A stretch of 64,000 nt of DNA, taken from assembly GCF_000011365.1 (NCBI RefSeq), contig NC_004463.1, positions 7,922,001 to 7,986,000 on the forward strand, read 5' to 3'. The DNA is from Bradyrhizobium diazoefficiens USDA 110 (GTDB lineage: Bacteria > Pseudomonadota > Alphaproteobacteria > Rhizobiales > Xanthobacteraceae). This document shows positions 41,269 to 51,889 of this stretch, one piece after another (position 1 is the first letter of the stretch; every line of letters starts with the position of its first letter). A program made the translations under genes and the position numbers. The notes beneath the pieces were generated by a model. It saw nothing but the letters and a program-made list of their open reading frames with translations, was not told the origin of the DNA and ran no database searches.

Positions 41269-42414
41269 TCAGAATCCCGCGACATCGAGCCCATCGGCAA
41301 AGCCTTCGCCGAGCGCGCTGGCGAGCTCGCCGCTGCCGCGCACGTCCGCCGCGGCTCCGATGTTATGCACCTCGACGGTCTCCAGCACCTTGGCCCAGAG
41401 ATCGCGCTGAAGATAGACCCGCATGATGATGTTGATCGCAAGCGCCAGGGCGAAATAGCCGATGACCATCATCGCCAGCATCGGAATGCTCTTGGCGGTA
41501 TTGTCGGGGCCGAACACCTGCTCGACCGGAAGGCCGCTCAGCTTGACGACGAGCATGGTGGCACCGCCGAGATAGGCGGCGAAGATGATCGAGAGCAGCA
41601 TCCACCAGCCGATCACCTTCCAGTACAGGCCGTAGAATGCGTTATGCGGCAGCTCCGAGGACAGGCTGACGCCGCCGATGCGGATGCCGTCCAACCACCA
41701 GCGCCATTCGCGCGCCTTGAACTCGGCATAGAAGAACGGGGCGAGCGGGAAGATGACCAGCGCGATCGGGCTGAGCAGCCAGAGCCACCAGCCGCGCTTG
41801 AAGAACGTCCAGCCATCGCCTTCGAAATCGCCGGAGAGATCACCGTAATGGGTGTGCTGCATCTTGTAGCGTTCGAGCGAAGCCTCGCGCCAGGGCAGCG
41901 CCAGGCCGAGCGTCAGGAACACCAGCAGGCCCCACAGCATGGCCCGGAACGAATAGGCCCAGCCCGAGCCGTCCATCCAGAACCGTACGCCGCGCCAGAC
42001 CGTGCGGGTCAGGCGATAGCGCCGCGCGCGAAAAATCGCGAACTGGCCGAAGGCATAAAAGCTGATGAAGAGCGGCGTCGAGGCAAAGCCCTGCCAGCGC
42101 TCGAACTCGATACCGATGAGGAAATAGGCGAGATAGATCGGCACGAGGATCGCCAGCGCGAACAGAAAGCCGATCAACAGCTCCTTGCCCCGGCCGGTAT
42201 ATTCGGCGGCGTCGCCGTCGATCGACGTGTTCGACCACAAGTGACGGCGGATGTCGGTGACGAGCCAGAACCGGTAGAAGCCGAAAGTGACCAGCTCCAG
42301 CATGGCACCCTTGGTGACCATTTTGCGGAACACGGAGCGGTCTCCGGCGAAGTCGACGCGCGTGGGCGGCAGTGGCGGCGGGACGGGCTCGGAGCCGATA
42401 GGGGCCCATTGCAT
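41269..42414 (-). CDS. DUF898 (YjgN-like) integral membrane protein
   Basis: A 381-residue protein with multiple membrane segments and the DUF898 pattern: FRKMVTKGAMLELVTFGFYR, then DIRRHLWSNTSIDGDAAEYTG, GKELLIGFLFALAI, RARRYRLTRTVWRGVRFWMDG and LPWREASLERYKMQHTHYGD. Function unknown; in other alphaproteobacteria it is often next to an M48 peptidase, as here. The start is taken as ATG 42414, shortly before the proline-rich N-terminus and conserved core; the upstream in-frame extension is not conserved-looking. Confidence 0.9.
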   Translation of the reverse strand: MQWAPIGSEPVPPPLPPTRVDFAGDRSVFRKMVTKGAMLELVTFGFYRFWLVTDIRRHLWSNTSIDGDAAEYTGRGKELLIGFLFALAILVPIYLAYFLIGIEFERWQGFASTPLFISFYAFGQFAIFRARRYRLTRTVWRGVRFWMDGSGWAYSFRAMLWGLLVFLTLGLALPWREASLERYKMQHTHYGDLSGDFEGDGWTFFKRGWWLWLLSPIALVIFPLAPFFYAEFKAREWRWWLDGIRIGGVSLSSELPHNAFYGLYWKVIGWWMLLSIIFAAYLGGATMLVVKLSGLPVEQVFGPDNTAKSIPMLAMMVIGYFALALAINIIMRVYLQRDLWAKVLETVEVHNIGAAADVRGSGELASALGEGFADGLDVAGF

Positions 42415-42725
42415 GTCGTTCACGGCGGCAACCTCGGGATGTTGGCCTGTTGCGGTCAAACTATAGATCAGAGATTGGTCGATCCCCAAGACGGGCGGGT
42501 TCGATTTACCCCGATTCAAGTCGGTTTCTGGCACGTTTCCCGGTCTGCCGGCGTGCGGGGGATCACGTTGACACATCTACGTGACAGGCCCCGGATGCTC
42601 ACGCAAAGGTTGGATGTGGCAAAACTCGCCCTTGCCCCGACGCAGACAACCGGCTGTAATTGCAAATCAAATACCGCAGCGCAGAATTCAACGAGAACGC
42701 GCGGTTCACGTCAGGGAGAGCAGTC
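42415..42725. other. Divergent intergenic region, no gene seen
   Basis: 311 bp between the DUF898 gene and the first CYP153 gene, divergent. It must carry both promoters. CACGTTGACACATCTACGTG near 42564 is a short imperfect inverted repeat containing TTGACA; no matching -10 at the right distance was found. GGGAGAG at about 42714 is the ribosome site of the P450 gene. Confidence 0.5.
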
Positions 42726-43991
42726 ATGCACGGGACCATCGAAAGCACGGCAAAGCTCGATGCATTGCGCGAGCGCGCCACGTCACTGCCGCTGGAGCAA
42801 TTCGATCCCGGCGATCCTGAATTGTTCAGGACCGATACGTTCTGGCCCTATTTCGATCGCCTGCGCCGTGAAGACCCCGTGCACTACTGCAAGGACTCGA
42901 TGTTCGGGCCGTACTGGTCGGTGACGCGCTACAACGACATCATGGAGATCGAGACCAACCATTCGGTATTCTCCTCGGCCTCCGCGCTCGGCGGCATCAC
43001 CATCCGCGACATCGATCCCGACCTGCGCCGCGAAAGCTTCATCTCGATGGACCCGCCACGCCATGCGGCACAGCGCAAGACCGTCGCGCCGATGTTCACG
43101 CCGACGCATCTGGACAATCTCGCGCTCAACATCCGCGCCCGCTCGGCCGAGTGCCTCGACAATCTGCCGCGCGGCGAGGTGTTCGACTGGGTCGACCGCG
43201 TCTCGATCGAGCTCACCACGCAGATGCTGGCGGTGCTGTTCGACTTCCCCTGGGAGGACCGCCGCAAGCTGACGCGCTGGTCGGATATCGCCACCACCAT
43301 TCCCGGCCCCGACGGCCTCGTCGCCACCGAAGACGAGCGGCAGGCCGAGTTGACCGAATGCGCCGGCTATTTCGCGCGCCTGTGGAAGGAGCGCATCGAA
43401 CAGCCTCCTAAGAGCGACCTGCTTTCCATGATGGCGCATGGCGCGGCGACGCGCGACATGGACGCGAAGAACTTCCTCGGCAATCTCGTCCTTTTGATCG
43501 TCGGCGGCAACGACACCACCCGCAACACCATGTCGGGCTCGATCTACGCGCTGAGCCAGCATCCGGAGCAATATCGCAAGCTGCGCGAGAATCCGGCGCT
43601 GCTCGACAGCTTCGTGCCGGAAGTGATCCGCTGGCAGACGCCGCTGGCGCATATGCGCCGCACCGCACTCTCCGACTTCGAGTTCCGCGGCAAGCAGATC
43701 AAGAAAGGTGATAAGGTCGTGATGTGGTACGTCTCGGGCAACCGCGACGAGGAGGCGATCGAGAAGCCCTACGATTTCATCATCGACCGCGCCCGCCCGC
43801 GCACGCATCTGTCCTTCGGCTTCGGCATCCACCGCTGCGTCGGCTTGCGGCTTGCCGAACTCCAGCTCAAGATTATCTGGGAAGAGATCCTCAAGCGCTT
43901 CGATCATATCGACGTGGTCGGCGAACCCAAGCGGGTCTATTCGAGTTTCGTAAAGGGACTTGAAACCTTGCCGGTGAAGATTGCGGCGTAG
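42726..43991 (+). CDS. Cytochrome P450, CYP153 family (alkane/fatty-acid terminal hydroxylase)
   Basis: A 421-residue soluble P450. The oxygen-activation helix is LLIVGGNDTTRNTMSG (about 257-271), ExxR is E299-V-I-R302, and the haem-binding loop is HLSFGFGIHRC371VGLRLAE. VHYCKDSMFGPYWSVTRYN and FDFPWEDRRKLTRWSD are signature stretches of CYP153, whose members hydroxylate the end of alkanes or fatty acids. It needs a ferredoxin and reductase, neither of which is encoded here. ATG at 42726 has a good GGGAGAG site. A second, similar P450 follows on the same strand. Confidence 0.95.
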   Translation: MHGTIESTAKLDALRERATSLPLEQFDPGDPELFRTDTFWPYFDRLRREDPVHYCKDSMFGPYWSVTRYNDIMEIETNHSVFSSASALGGITIRDIDPDLRRESFISMDPPRHAAQRKTVAPMFTPTHLDNLALNIRARSAECLDNLPRGEVFDWVDRVSIELTTQMLAVLFDFPWEDRRKLTRWSDIATTIPGPDGLVATEDERQAELTECAGYFARLWKERIEQPPKSDLLSMMAHGAATRDMDAKNFLGNLVLLIVGGNDTTRNTMSGSIYALSQHPEQYRKLRENPALLDSFVPEVIRWQTPLAHMRRTALSDFEFRGKQIKKGDKVVMWYVSGNRDEEAIEKPYDFIIDRARPRTHLSFGFGIHRCVGLRLAELQLKIIWEEILKRFDHIDVVGEPKRVYSSFVKGLETLPVKIAA

Positions 43992-44036
43992 ATTCGCAGT
44001 AAGATGAGCGTGAACGACATCCACAAGGAAGCTGCG

Positions 44037-44208
44037 CCCCCTCTCCCGCTTGCGGGGGAGGGCTGGGGTGGGGGTGTTTCCGCGGGCGAGAACCCCCAAG
44101 AGGAAAGAGCCCTCACCCGGCGCTACGCCATAGCCGAGGCTGCGCCTCGGCGTTCTAAGTGGACGGCCGCCGAAGGCGGCCTATGCCTCTCCCGCAAGCG
44201 GGAGAGGT
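44037..44208. repeat. Interspersed palindromic repeat, family A copy 5, between the two P450 genes
   Basis: Starts CCCCTCTCCCGCTTGCGGGG and ends CTCTCCCGCAAGCGGGAGAG. It is longer than other copies because of an inner CGAGGCTGCGCCTCG and GGACGGCCGCCGAAGGCGGCC insert. It fills nearly the whole 242-bp gap between the CYP153 genes. Confidence 0.85.
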
Positions 44209-44233
44209 CAGAAAAACAACTGGAGCCACGACC

Positions 44234-45508
44234 ATGAACATCCAGACGCCGGTTAAAGTGGACAAGGCCGAACGCATGCGCAGGGCGCGCGGGGAAGCCT
44301 ACGCGACCCCGCTCGCGCAGTTCCACCCCGGTGCCCCCAGGCTGTTCCAGGACGACACGCTGTGGCCGTGGTTCGAGCGGCTGCGCAAGGAAGAGCCGGT
44401 GCATTACTGCACCAACGCGCCGATCGAGCCGTACTGGTCGGTGGTGAAGTACAACGACATCATGCATGTCGACACCAACCACGGCATCTTCTCCTCCGAC
44501 TCGACGCTCGGCGGCATCTCGATCCGCGACGTGCCGGAAGGCTACGACTATCCGAGCTTCATCGCGATGGACCAGCCCCGGCATTCGGCGCAGCGCAAGA
44601 CGGTGTCGCCGATGTTCACGCCGACGCATCTGGACGAGCTGGCAAAGTTGATCCGCCAGCGCTCGCAGACCGTGCTCGACAACCTGCCGCGCAACGAGAC
44701 CTTCAACTTCGTCGAGCGCGTCTCGATCGAATTGACGACGCAGATGCTGGCGACGCTGTTCGACTTCCCCTGGGAGGAACGGCGCAAGCTGACCCGCTGG
44801 TCCGACGTCTCGACCGCGCTGCCCAAGAGCGGCATCGTCGCCTCGGCCGAAGAGCGCCGCCGCGAGATGGACGAATGCTACGCCTACATGTCCAAGCTGT
44901 GGAACGAGCGCGTCAACTCCGCCCCGCGCAACGATCTGTTGTCCCTGATGGCCCATAACGACGCGACGCGCTTCATGGACCCCGACAACCTCATGGGCAA
45001 CATCATCCTGCTCATCGTCGGCGGCAACGACACCACGCGCAACACCATGACCGGCTCGGTGCTGGCTCTGAACGAGAACCCCGAGCAATACGACAAGCTG
45101 CGCGCCAACCCTGCGCTGATCGACTCCATGGTGCCGGAGGTGATCCGCTGGCAGACCCCGCTCGCCCATATGCGGCGCACCGCTCTGCAGGATACCGAGA
45201 TTGGCGGCAAGCAGATCAAGAAAGGCGACCGCGTCGTGATGTGGTACGTCTCCGGCAACCGCGACGAGGAGGCGATCGACCGCCCGAACGAGTTCATCAT
45301 CGACCGCCCGCGGCCGCGCACGCACCTCTCCTTCGGCTTCGGCATCCACCGCTGCGTCGGCATGCGCCTCGCCGAACTCCAGCTCAAGATCGTCTGGGAG
45401 GAGATGCTGAAGCGCTTCGACCGCATCGAGGTGGTTGGCGAGCCCAAGCGGATCTATTCGAGCTTCATCAAGGGGTATGAGTCGCTGCCGGTGCGGATAC
45501 CGGGGTAG
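44234..45508 (+). CDS. Cytochrome P450, CYP153 family, second copy
   Basis: A 424-residue P450, closely related to the one at 42726-43991. It has IVGGNDTTRNTMTG (about 261-274), ExxR E302-V-I-R305 and the haem loop LSFGFGIHRC374VGMRLAE. VHYCTNAPIEPYWSVVKYND shows it differs from its partner in the substrate-facing region (TNAPIE against KDSMFG), so substrate range may differ. The longer in-frame extension upstream is translated repeat and is excluded. The electron-transfer partners must be encoded elsewhere. Confidence 0.95.
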   Translation: MNIQTPVKVDKAERMRRARGEAYATPLAQFHPGAPRLFQDDTLWPWFERLRKEEPVHYCTNAPIEPYWSVVKYNDIMHVDTNHGIFSSDSTLGGISIRDVPEGYDYPSFIAMDQPRHSAQRKTVSPMFTPTHLDELAKLIRQRSQTVLDNLPRNETFNFVERVSIELTTQMLATLFDFPWEERRKLTRWSDVSTALPKSGIVASAEERRREMDECYAYMSKLWNERVNSAPRNDLLSLMAHNDATRFMDPDNLMGNIILLIVGGNDTTRNTMTGSVLALNENPEQYDKLRANPALIDSMVPEVIRWQTPLAHMRRTALQDTEIGGKQIKKGDRVVMWYVSGNRDEEAIDRPNEFIIDRPRPRTHLSFGFGIHRCVGMRLAELQLKIVWEEMLKRFDRIEVVGEPKRIYSSFIKGYESLPVRIPG

Positions 45509-45543
45509 CGATTACGCCGTCCTTGCGGCGCATTCGACTTTAT

Positions 45544-45655
45544 CCCCTCACCCTGAGGAGCGCGCTCTTTCGCGCGCGTCTCGAAGGGCGAGGCCGAGAG
45601 CCGGGCCTGCATCCTTCGAGACGCGCGAAGACGCGCTCCTCAGGATGAGGATCGG
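45544..45655. repeat. Interspersed palindromic repeat, family B copy 2
   Basis: CCCTCACCCTGAGGAGCGCG and GCGTCTCGAAGGGCGAGG on one arm. CTTCGAGACGCGCGAAGACG and CGCTCCTCAGGATGAGGAT on the other. It lies between the second P450 gene and the convergent LysR gene, and resembles the copy at 11303-11414. Confidence 0.85.
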
Positions 45656-45743
45656 GCCCCTGGCCCAGCTATAAAATTCCGGCATGACAGGTCGCGCCAG
45701 ATACGAAGGCAAGATGGCGCGCGGCTGTTCTACGACACGGCAT

Positions 45744-46664
45744 CTAACTCAACTTGATGTCCCACACCCCTTCCTTGCGGCAGGCGGCGACCTCCTCGCG
45801 CAGGAGCGCGGTGATGGCCAGCGAGGCCGTCGAGGCCGGGCGGTCGATCGGAGAAGCGAAAATGAGCTCGCGCGTCATCGGCCTGGACACGACAGCGGTT
45901 TCCAGCCGCCCGTCCGCGACCTCGCCGTGGACCGACGAGGGCGGCAGCAGCGCGAAACCGAGCCCCTCCTCCACGAGGCTCGTCAGCACGCGAAACGAAT
46001 CCGCCTCGAGCTGGACGTTGAGCTTGATCTTGCGCTGGGCGGCGGCGTGCTCGATCAACGCACGGAGGCCGTGGGAATGACTGGGCAGCACCAGCCGCTG
46101 CCGGAGCAGCCAGCCGATCTCGACGCTCTTCTTGCGCGCGAGGCCGCAGCCGCGCGGGCCGACCGCGACGATGTTGTCGCGGCCGAGGCTCTGCACGTTG
46201 AGATGCAGATCGGCCGAGCGGCCATAGAGGATGGCGAGATCCATCTCGCCGCGGTGCAGCCATTCGACCAGGTGGCCGCTGTAGCTCTCGACAATGCGCA
46301 GCGAAATGCCGGGAAATTTCTCGACGCAGCGCCGCGCGAAGCGCGCCGACAGCACGCAGCTCACGGTCGGAACCAGGCCAAGCACGACCTGGCCGGACGG
46401 CGGCCCCTTGGCCGACTGGATGTCGTCGCGGATCTGGTCGATCTGCCGCACGATGCCGGAGGTGCGTGCGAGCAGAAGCCGCCCGGCCTCGGTCAGCACC
46501 ATGCCGCGACCGTTGCGCGTGAACAGTTCGATGCGCAGCTCGTGTTCCAGAAGCTTGATCTGGCGGCTGAGCGCCGGCTGCGCCACGCGCAGCGTGTCGG
46601 ACGCCTTGGAGAGGCTGCCGAGCTCCGCCACGCAACTGAAGGTCCTGAGCTGCCGGAAATCCAT
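45744..46664 (-). CDS. LysR-family transcriptional regulator
   Basis: A 306-residue LysR protein. The HTH is at the N-terminus: MDFRQLRTFSCVAELGSLSK, then ASDTLRVAQPALSRQIKLLE and RNGRGMVLTEAGRLLL. The effector domain begins at about residue 90 (GQVVLGLVPTVSCVL). It resembles NAC/CynR-like regulators of catabolic genes. ATG at 46664 gives the standard N-terminus. It is divergent from the acyl-CoA dehydrogenase operon with 125 bp between, so it most likely controls that operon. Confidence 0.93.
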   Translation of the reverse strand: MDFRQLRTFSCVAELGSLSKASDTLRVAQPALSRQIKLLEHELRIELFTRNGRGMVLTEAGRLLLARTSGIVRQIDQIRDDIQSAKGPPSGQVVLGLVPTVSCVLSARFARRCVEKFPGISLRIVESYSGHLVEWLHRGEMDLAILYGRSADLHLNVQSLGRDNIVAVGPRGCGLARKKSVEIGWLLRQRLVLPSHSHGLRALIEHAAAQRKIKLNVQLEADSFRVLTSLVEEGLGFALLPPSSVHGEVADGRLETAVVSRPMTRELIFASPIDRPASTASLAITALLREEVAACRKEGVWDIKLS

Positions 46665-46789
46665 GCTTGCCAATCCTCGAAGGCTACTCCATACGCTATA
46701 GCAAATGAGCATAGGGGGCGGGCGTTGTTTTCACAACGCCAGAGGATCGGCCGGCGTTATCTTAACTGCCGCTACAATTGGGAAACGCC

Positions 46790-47959
46790 ATGAGTGAAGA
46801 ACACCACAGCGAAGATCACGCCGACATCCGCGAAGCCGTCGCAAAGCTCTGCGCGCAGTTTCCCGGCGAATACTGGCGCAAGCTCGATCGCGAGATGGCC
46901 TATCCGAAGGCCTTCGTCGACGCGCTGACCGAGGCCGGGTATCTCTCGGTGCTGATCCCCGAGGAATATGGCGGCGCGGGCCTGAAGCTTTCCGCGGCGG
47001 CCGCAATCCTCGAAGAGATCCAGCGCGCAGGCTGCAATGGCGGCGGCTGCCATGCCCAGATGTACACGATGGGCACGGTGCTGCGGCACGGCAATGCCGA
47101 GCAGAAGGCAAAATATCTGCCGAAGATCGCGAGCGGCGAATTGCGCCTGCAGGCCTTCGGCGTCACCGAGCCGACCAGCGGCACCGACACCTCCTCGCTG
47201 AAGACCTTTGCGCGCAAGGAAGGCAACGACAGCTACATCGTCAACGGCCAGAAGATCTGGACCAGCCGCGCCGAGCATTCCGACCTGATGGTGCTGCTGG
47301 CGCGCACCACGCCGAAGGAGCAGGTCAAGAAGCGCACCGACGGCCTTTCCGTGTTCATCGTCGACATGCGCGAGGCCAAGAACAATGGCCTCGAGATCCG
47401 CCCGATCCGCACCATGATGAACCACGCCACCACCGAAGTGTTCTTTACCGACATGAAGGTGCCGGCGGAGAATCTGATCGGCGAGGAAGGCAAGGGCTTT
47501 CGCTACATCCTCTCCGGCATGAATGCCGAGCGCATCCTGATCGCGGCCGAATGCGTCGGCGACGCCAAATGGTTCATCGCCAAGGCCACGAACTATGCCA
47601 AGGAGCGCAGCGTTTTCGGCCGGCCGATCGGCCAGAACCAGGGCATCCAGTTTCCGATCGCGAAAGCCTACGCCTCGATGCGCGCGGCCGAGCTGATGGT
47701 GAAGGAAGCCACCCGCAAATACGAGGCCGGGCTCGACTGCGGCGCGGAAGCCAACATGGCGAAGATGCTGGCGGCGGATGCCTCTTGGGAAGCGGCCAAT
47801 GCCTGCATCCAGACCCATGGCGGCTTCGGCTTTGCCGAGGAATACGACGTCGAGCGCAAATTCCGCGAGACGCGGCTCTACCAGGTGGCGCCGATCTCGA
47901 CCAATCTGGTGCTGTCCTACGTCGCCGAGCATGTGCTCGGCATGCCCCGCTCGTACTGA
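46790..47959 (+). CDS. Acyl-CoA dehydrogenase family protein
   Basis: A 389-residue flavoenzyme with the three ACAD domains. Recognisable stretches are LIPEEYGGAGLKLSAAAAIL, FGVTEPTSGTDTSSLKTFA (FAD/substrate loop), NGQKIWTSRAEHSD, KGFRYILSGMNAERILIAAE, RPIGQNQGIQFPIA and IQTHGGFGFAEEYDVERKFR. It should oxidise an acyl-CoA at the alpha-beta bond and pass electrons to ETF. ATG at 46790 has GGGAAA upstream. First gene of a three-gene unit with a CoA-transferase and a hydratase. Confidence 0.94.
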   Translation: MSEEHHSEDHADIREAVAKLCAQFPGEYWRKLDREMAYPKAFVDALTEAGYLSVLIPEEYGGAGLKLSAAAAILEEIQRAGCNGGGCHAQMYTMGTVLRHGNAEQKAKYLPKIASGELRLQAFGVTEPTSGTDTSSLKTFARKEGNDSYIVNGQKIWTSRAEHSDLMVLLARTTPKEQVKKRTDGLSVFIVDMREAKNNGLEIRPIRTMMNHATTEVFFTDMKVPAENLIGEEGKGFRYILSGMNAERILIAAECVGDAKWFIAKATNYAKERSVFGRPIGQNQGIQFPIAKAYASMRAAELMVKEATRKYEAGLDCGAEANMAKMLAADASWEAANACIQTHGGFGFAEEYDVERKFRETRLYQVAPISTNLVLSYVAEHVLGMPRSY

Positions 47960-47969
47960 GGCAGCAATC

Positions 47970-49070
47970 ATGGGAGCACTTGACGGGATCAGGGTGATTG
48001 CGGTCGAGCAGGCGGTGGCGGCGCCGTTCTGCTCCTCGCGCCTGGCGGATGCCGGCGCGGAGGTGATCAAGATCGAGCGGCCGGAAGGCGATTTCGCCCG
48101 CGGCTATGACGCGGCGGCCAAGGGCCAGAGCAGCTATTTCGTCTGGCTCAACCGCGGCAAGCAGTCGGCGGTGGTCGATCTCGCCACCAAGGAAGGCTGC
48201 GCCGAACTGGAGAAGCTGATCGCGAGCGCCGACGTGCTGATCCAGAACCTCAAGCCGGGCTCGATGGACAAGCTCGGCTTCTCGCGCGAGCGGCTCTTGA
48301 AGGACTATCCGACGCTGATCTCGTGCACGATCACCGGCTATGGCGACGAGGGTCCCTACGCGCACCGCAAGGCCTATGACCTCTTGATCCAGGCCGAGAG
48401 CGGGCTTGCCTCCATCACCGGCAACCCTGATGGCGCCTCGCGCGTCGGCATGTCCATTGTCGACGTCGCGACCGGCGCCACCGCGCATGCGGCGATCCTG
48501 GAGGCGCTGATCGCGCGCGGGCGCACCGGCAAGGGCGCAGACATTCGCATCTCCATGTTCGACGTCATGGCGGACTGGTGCACCGTGCCGCTGCTCAACT
48601 CGGAGGCCGGCAATCCGCCGAAGCGCATGGGGCTGCGCCATCCCTCGATCGCACCCTATGGCGTGTTCACCTCGAAGGACGGCAAGGACATCCTGATCTC
48701 GATCCAGAGCGAGCGCGAGTGGAAGACGCTCTGCGTGAAGGTGCTTGACCAGCCCGACCTGCCGGCCGATCCGCGCGTCGCCAACATGGTGGAGCGCGTG
48801 CGCAACCGCGATTTCACCGACAAGACGGTGGCCGATGCCTTCGGCAAGATGACGCGCGACGAACTGCTGAAGCGGCTGTCCGATGCCGACATCGCCTTTG
48901 CCGAGGTCAACACCATGGCCGACCTCACCAACCACCCGCATCTGCGCCGCATCGAGGTGGACACGCCGAACGGCCGCGTCAGCTATCCCGCACCGGCCCC
49001 GATCATCGTCGGCGAAACGCGCAGCTATGGTGCCGTGCCGGCCATCGGCGAACGGCCATCCAAGAAATAA
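47970..49070 (+). CDS. CaiB/BaiF family CoA-transferase
   Basis: A 366-residue class III CoA-transferase. The catalytic aspartate is D137 in HRKAYDLLIQAESGL. Other family stretches are VIAVEQAVAAPFCSSRLADA, EVIKIERPEGDFARGYD and ITGYGDEGPY. It moves CoA from an acyl-CoA donor to a free carboxylic acid, activating it for the dehydrogenase and hydratase made from the same operon. It starts 10 bp after the dehydrogenase gene. Confidence 0.94.
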   Translation: MGALDGIRVIAVEQAVAAPFCSSRLADAGAEVIKIERPEGDFARGYDAAAKGQSSYFVWLNRGKQSAVVDLATKEGCAELEKLIASADVLIQNLKPGSMDKLGFSRERLLKDYPTLISCTITGYGDEGPYAHRKAYDLLIQAESGLASITGNPDGASRVGMSIVDVATGATAHAAILEALIARGRTGKGADIRISMFDVMADWCTVPLLNSEAGNPPKRMGLRHPSIAPYGVFTSKDGKDILISIQSEREWKTLCVKVLDQPDLPADPRVANMVERVRNRDFTDKTVADAFGKMTRDELLKRLSDADIAFAEVNTMADLTNHPHLRRIEVDTPNGRVSYPAPAPIIVGETRSYGAVPAIGERPSKK

Positions 49071-49085
49071 CAAGAGCGAGGCATC

Positions 49086-49937
49086 ATGACCGGGAAGCTC
49101 GACATCGATCACTTGCGGCAATGGATCGGCCGCAGCGCGGAGGCCACCGACATCGTCACCGCGCAGCTCGTCATGGGCCTGCGCGCGACGCTGTTCCAGG
49201 AGGTCGGCGAGCCCAAAAAGGGCGATGCCGCACCGTTCACGGTGCACTGGTGCCTGGCGCAGCCGGTGTTTCCGATGTCGATGCTCGGCCCTGACGGCCA
49301 CCCGACCCGCGGCGGCTTCCTGCCGCCGGTGCCGCTGCCGCGCCGGATGTGGGCCGGCGGCGAGATCGAGTTCCTGCAGCCGCTGTGCGTCGGCGATGAA
49401 TCGACGCGGACCTCGCGCATTGCCGACGTCACGGTGAAGACGGGATCGACGGGTACGCTGTGCTTCGTCGCGGTCGAGCACACCGTGACCTCGCCGCGCG
49501 GCGTCGCCATCCGCGAGCGGCAGGACATCGTCTATCGCGAGATGACGAGCGGCGCGCCCGCCGGCGCCAAGGCCCCGCCTCCGCCGCCGAAGGCGCAGCA
49601 TCGCGAGACCCACGTCTCCGATCCCGTGCTGCTGTTCCGCTATTCCGCGCTGACCTTCAACGGCCACCGCATCCATTACGACCGCGACTACGTCACCAAG
49701 GTCGAAGGCTATCCGGGCCTGATCTTCCACGGCCCGCTGCAGGCGGCGCTCATCATCGAGATGGCGGCGAAATTGCGGGGCGGCAAGGCGCCGAAGAAGT
49801 TTACCTATCGCGGGCTTCAGCCGCTGTTCGAGGGCACCGAATTCTCCATCAACGCCAACGACGGCGGCGAGAGCATGGAGCTGTGGACCGCGAACGCCGA
49901 GGGGCAGCCGACGATGAAGGGCACGGCGGTGTGGTGA
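49086..49937 (+). CDS. MaoC/FAS1-like dehydratase (mesaconyl/itaconyl-CoA hydratase-like)
   Basis: A 283-residue double-hot-dog protein. The N-terminal half resembles the FAS1-like dehydratase domain (VHWCLAQPVFPMSMLGPDGH, PPVPLPRRMWAGGEIEF). The C-terminal half holds the hydratase motif FNGHRIHYDRDYVTKVEGYP and LIFHGPLQAALI. This matches C4 mesaconyl-CoA and itaconyl-CoA hydratases. With a CoA-transferase and an acyl-CoA dehydrogenase in one operon, it suggests catabolism of a branched or dicarboxylic acid. It starts 15 bp after the CoA-transferase stop, with an AAGAGCGAGG site. Confidence 0.88.
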   Translation: MTGKLDIDHLRQWIGRSAEATDIVTAQLVMGLRATLFQEVGEPKKGDAAPFTVHWCLAQPVFPMSMLGPDGHPTRGGFLPPVPLPRRMWAGGEIEFLQPLCVGDESTRTSRIADVTVKTGSTGTLCFVAVEHTVTSPRGVAIRERQDIVYREMTSGAPAGAKAPPPPPKAQHRETHVSDPVLLFRYSALTFNGHRIHYDRDYVTKVEGYPGLIFHGPLQAALIIEMAAKLRGGKAPKKFTYRGLQPLFEGTEFSINANDGGESMELWTANAEGQPTMKGTAVW

Positions 49938-49946
49938 TAGATACAC

Positions 49947-50043
49947 CGTCATTCCGGGGCGGTCCGCAGGACCGAACTATGGTGCGCAATTGCGCACCTG
50001 AGAATCTCGAGATTCCGGGTTCGCTTCGCGCCCCGGAATGACG
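49947..50043. repeat. Interspersed palindromic repeat, family C copy 1
   Basis: CGTCATTCCGGGGCGGTCCG and its partner CGCGCCCCGGAATGACG frame an inner TGCGCAATTGCGCA palindrome and AATCTCGAGATT. It lies between two plus-strand genes. A second copy is at 53302-53381. Confidence 0.85.
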
Positions 50044-50075
50044 AGCCAAACAATAGGCACGCGGGAACGGAAACC

Positions 50076-51698
<1,623 letters not shown>

Positions 51699-51720
51699 GG
51701 ACGCGCGCGATATCCACATC

Positions 51721-51860
51721 GTCGTCCCGGCGAAGGCCGGGGCCCATACCCACAAGCAGGAGTTTGGCGAGGACTCGTAGTGGGAGTGTCGCACCATAAC
51801 TCCTTCCTGGGGTTATGGGTCCCGGCCCCCGTGCGCAATTGCGCACTAGGCCGGGACGAC
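51721..51860. repeat. Interspersed palindromic repeat, family E copy 1
   Basis: GTCGTCCCGGCGAAGGCCGG and CTAGGCCGGGACGAC form the outer arms; GGGGCCCATACCCAC and GGGGTTATGGGTCCCGG the next; a TGCGCAATTGCGCA palindrome sits inside. It lies between the convergent TPP enzyme and SDR genes. A second copy is at 59451-59636. Confidence 0.85.
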
Positions 51861-51889
51861 ACCAAATTTGTCGCGTCACCACCGCAAGG

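Noticed and set aside
40546..42924. 792-codon plus-strand frame
   Set aside because: Antisense to the M48 and DUF898 genes; composition typical of mirror frames.
47574..49952. 792-codon minus-strand frame
   Set aside because: Antisense to the CoA-transferase and hydratase genes.
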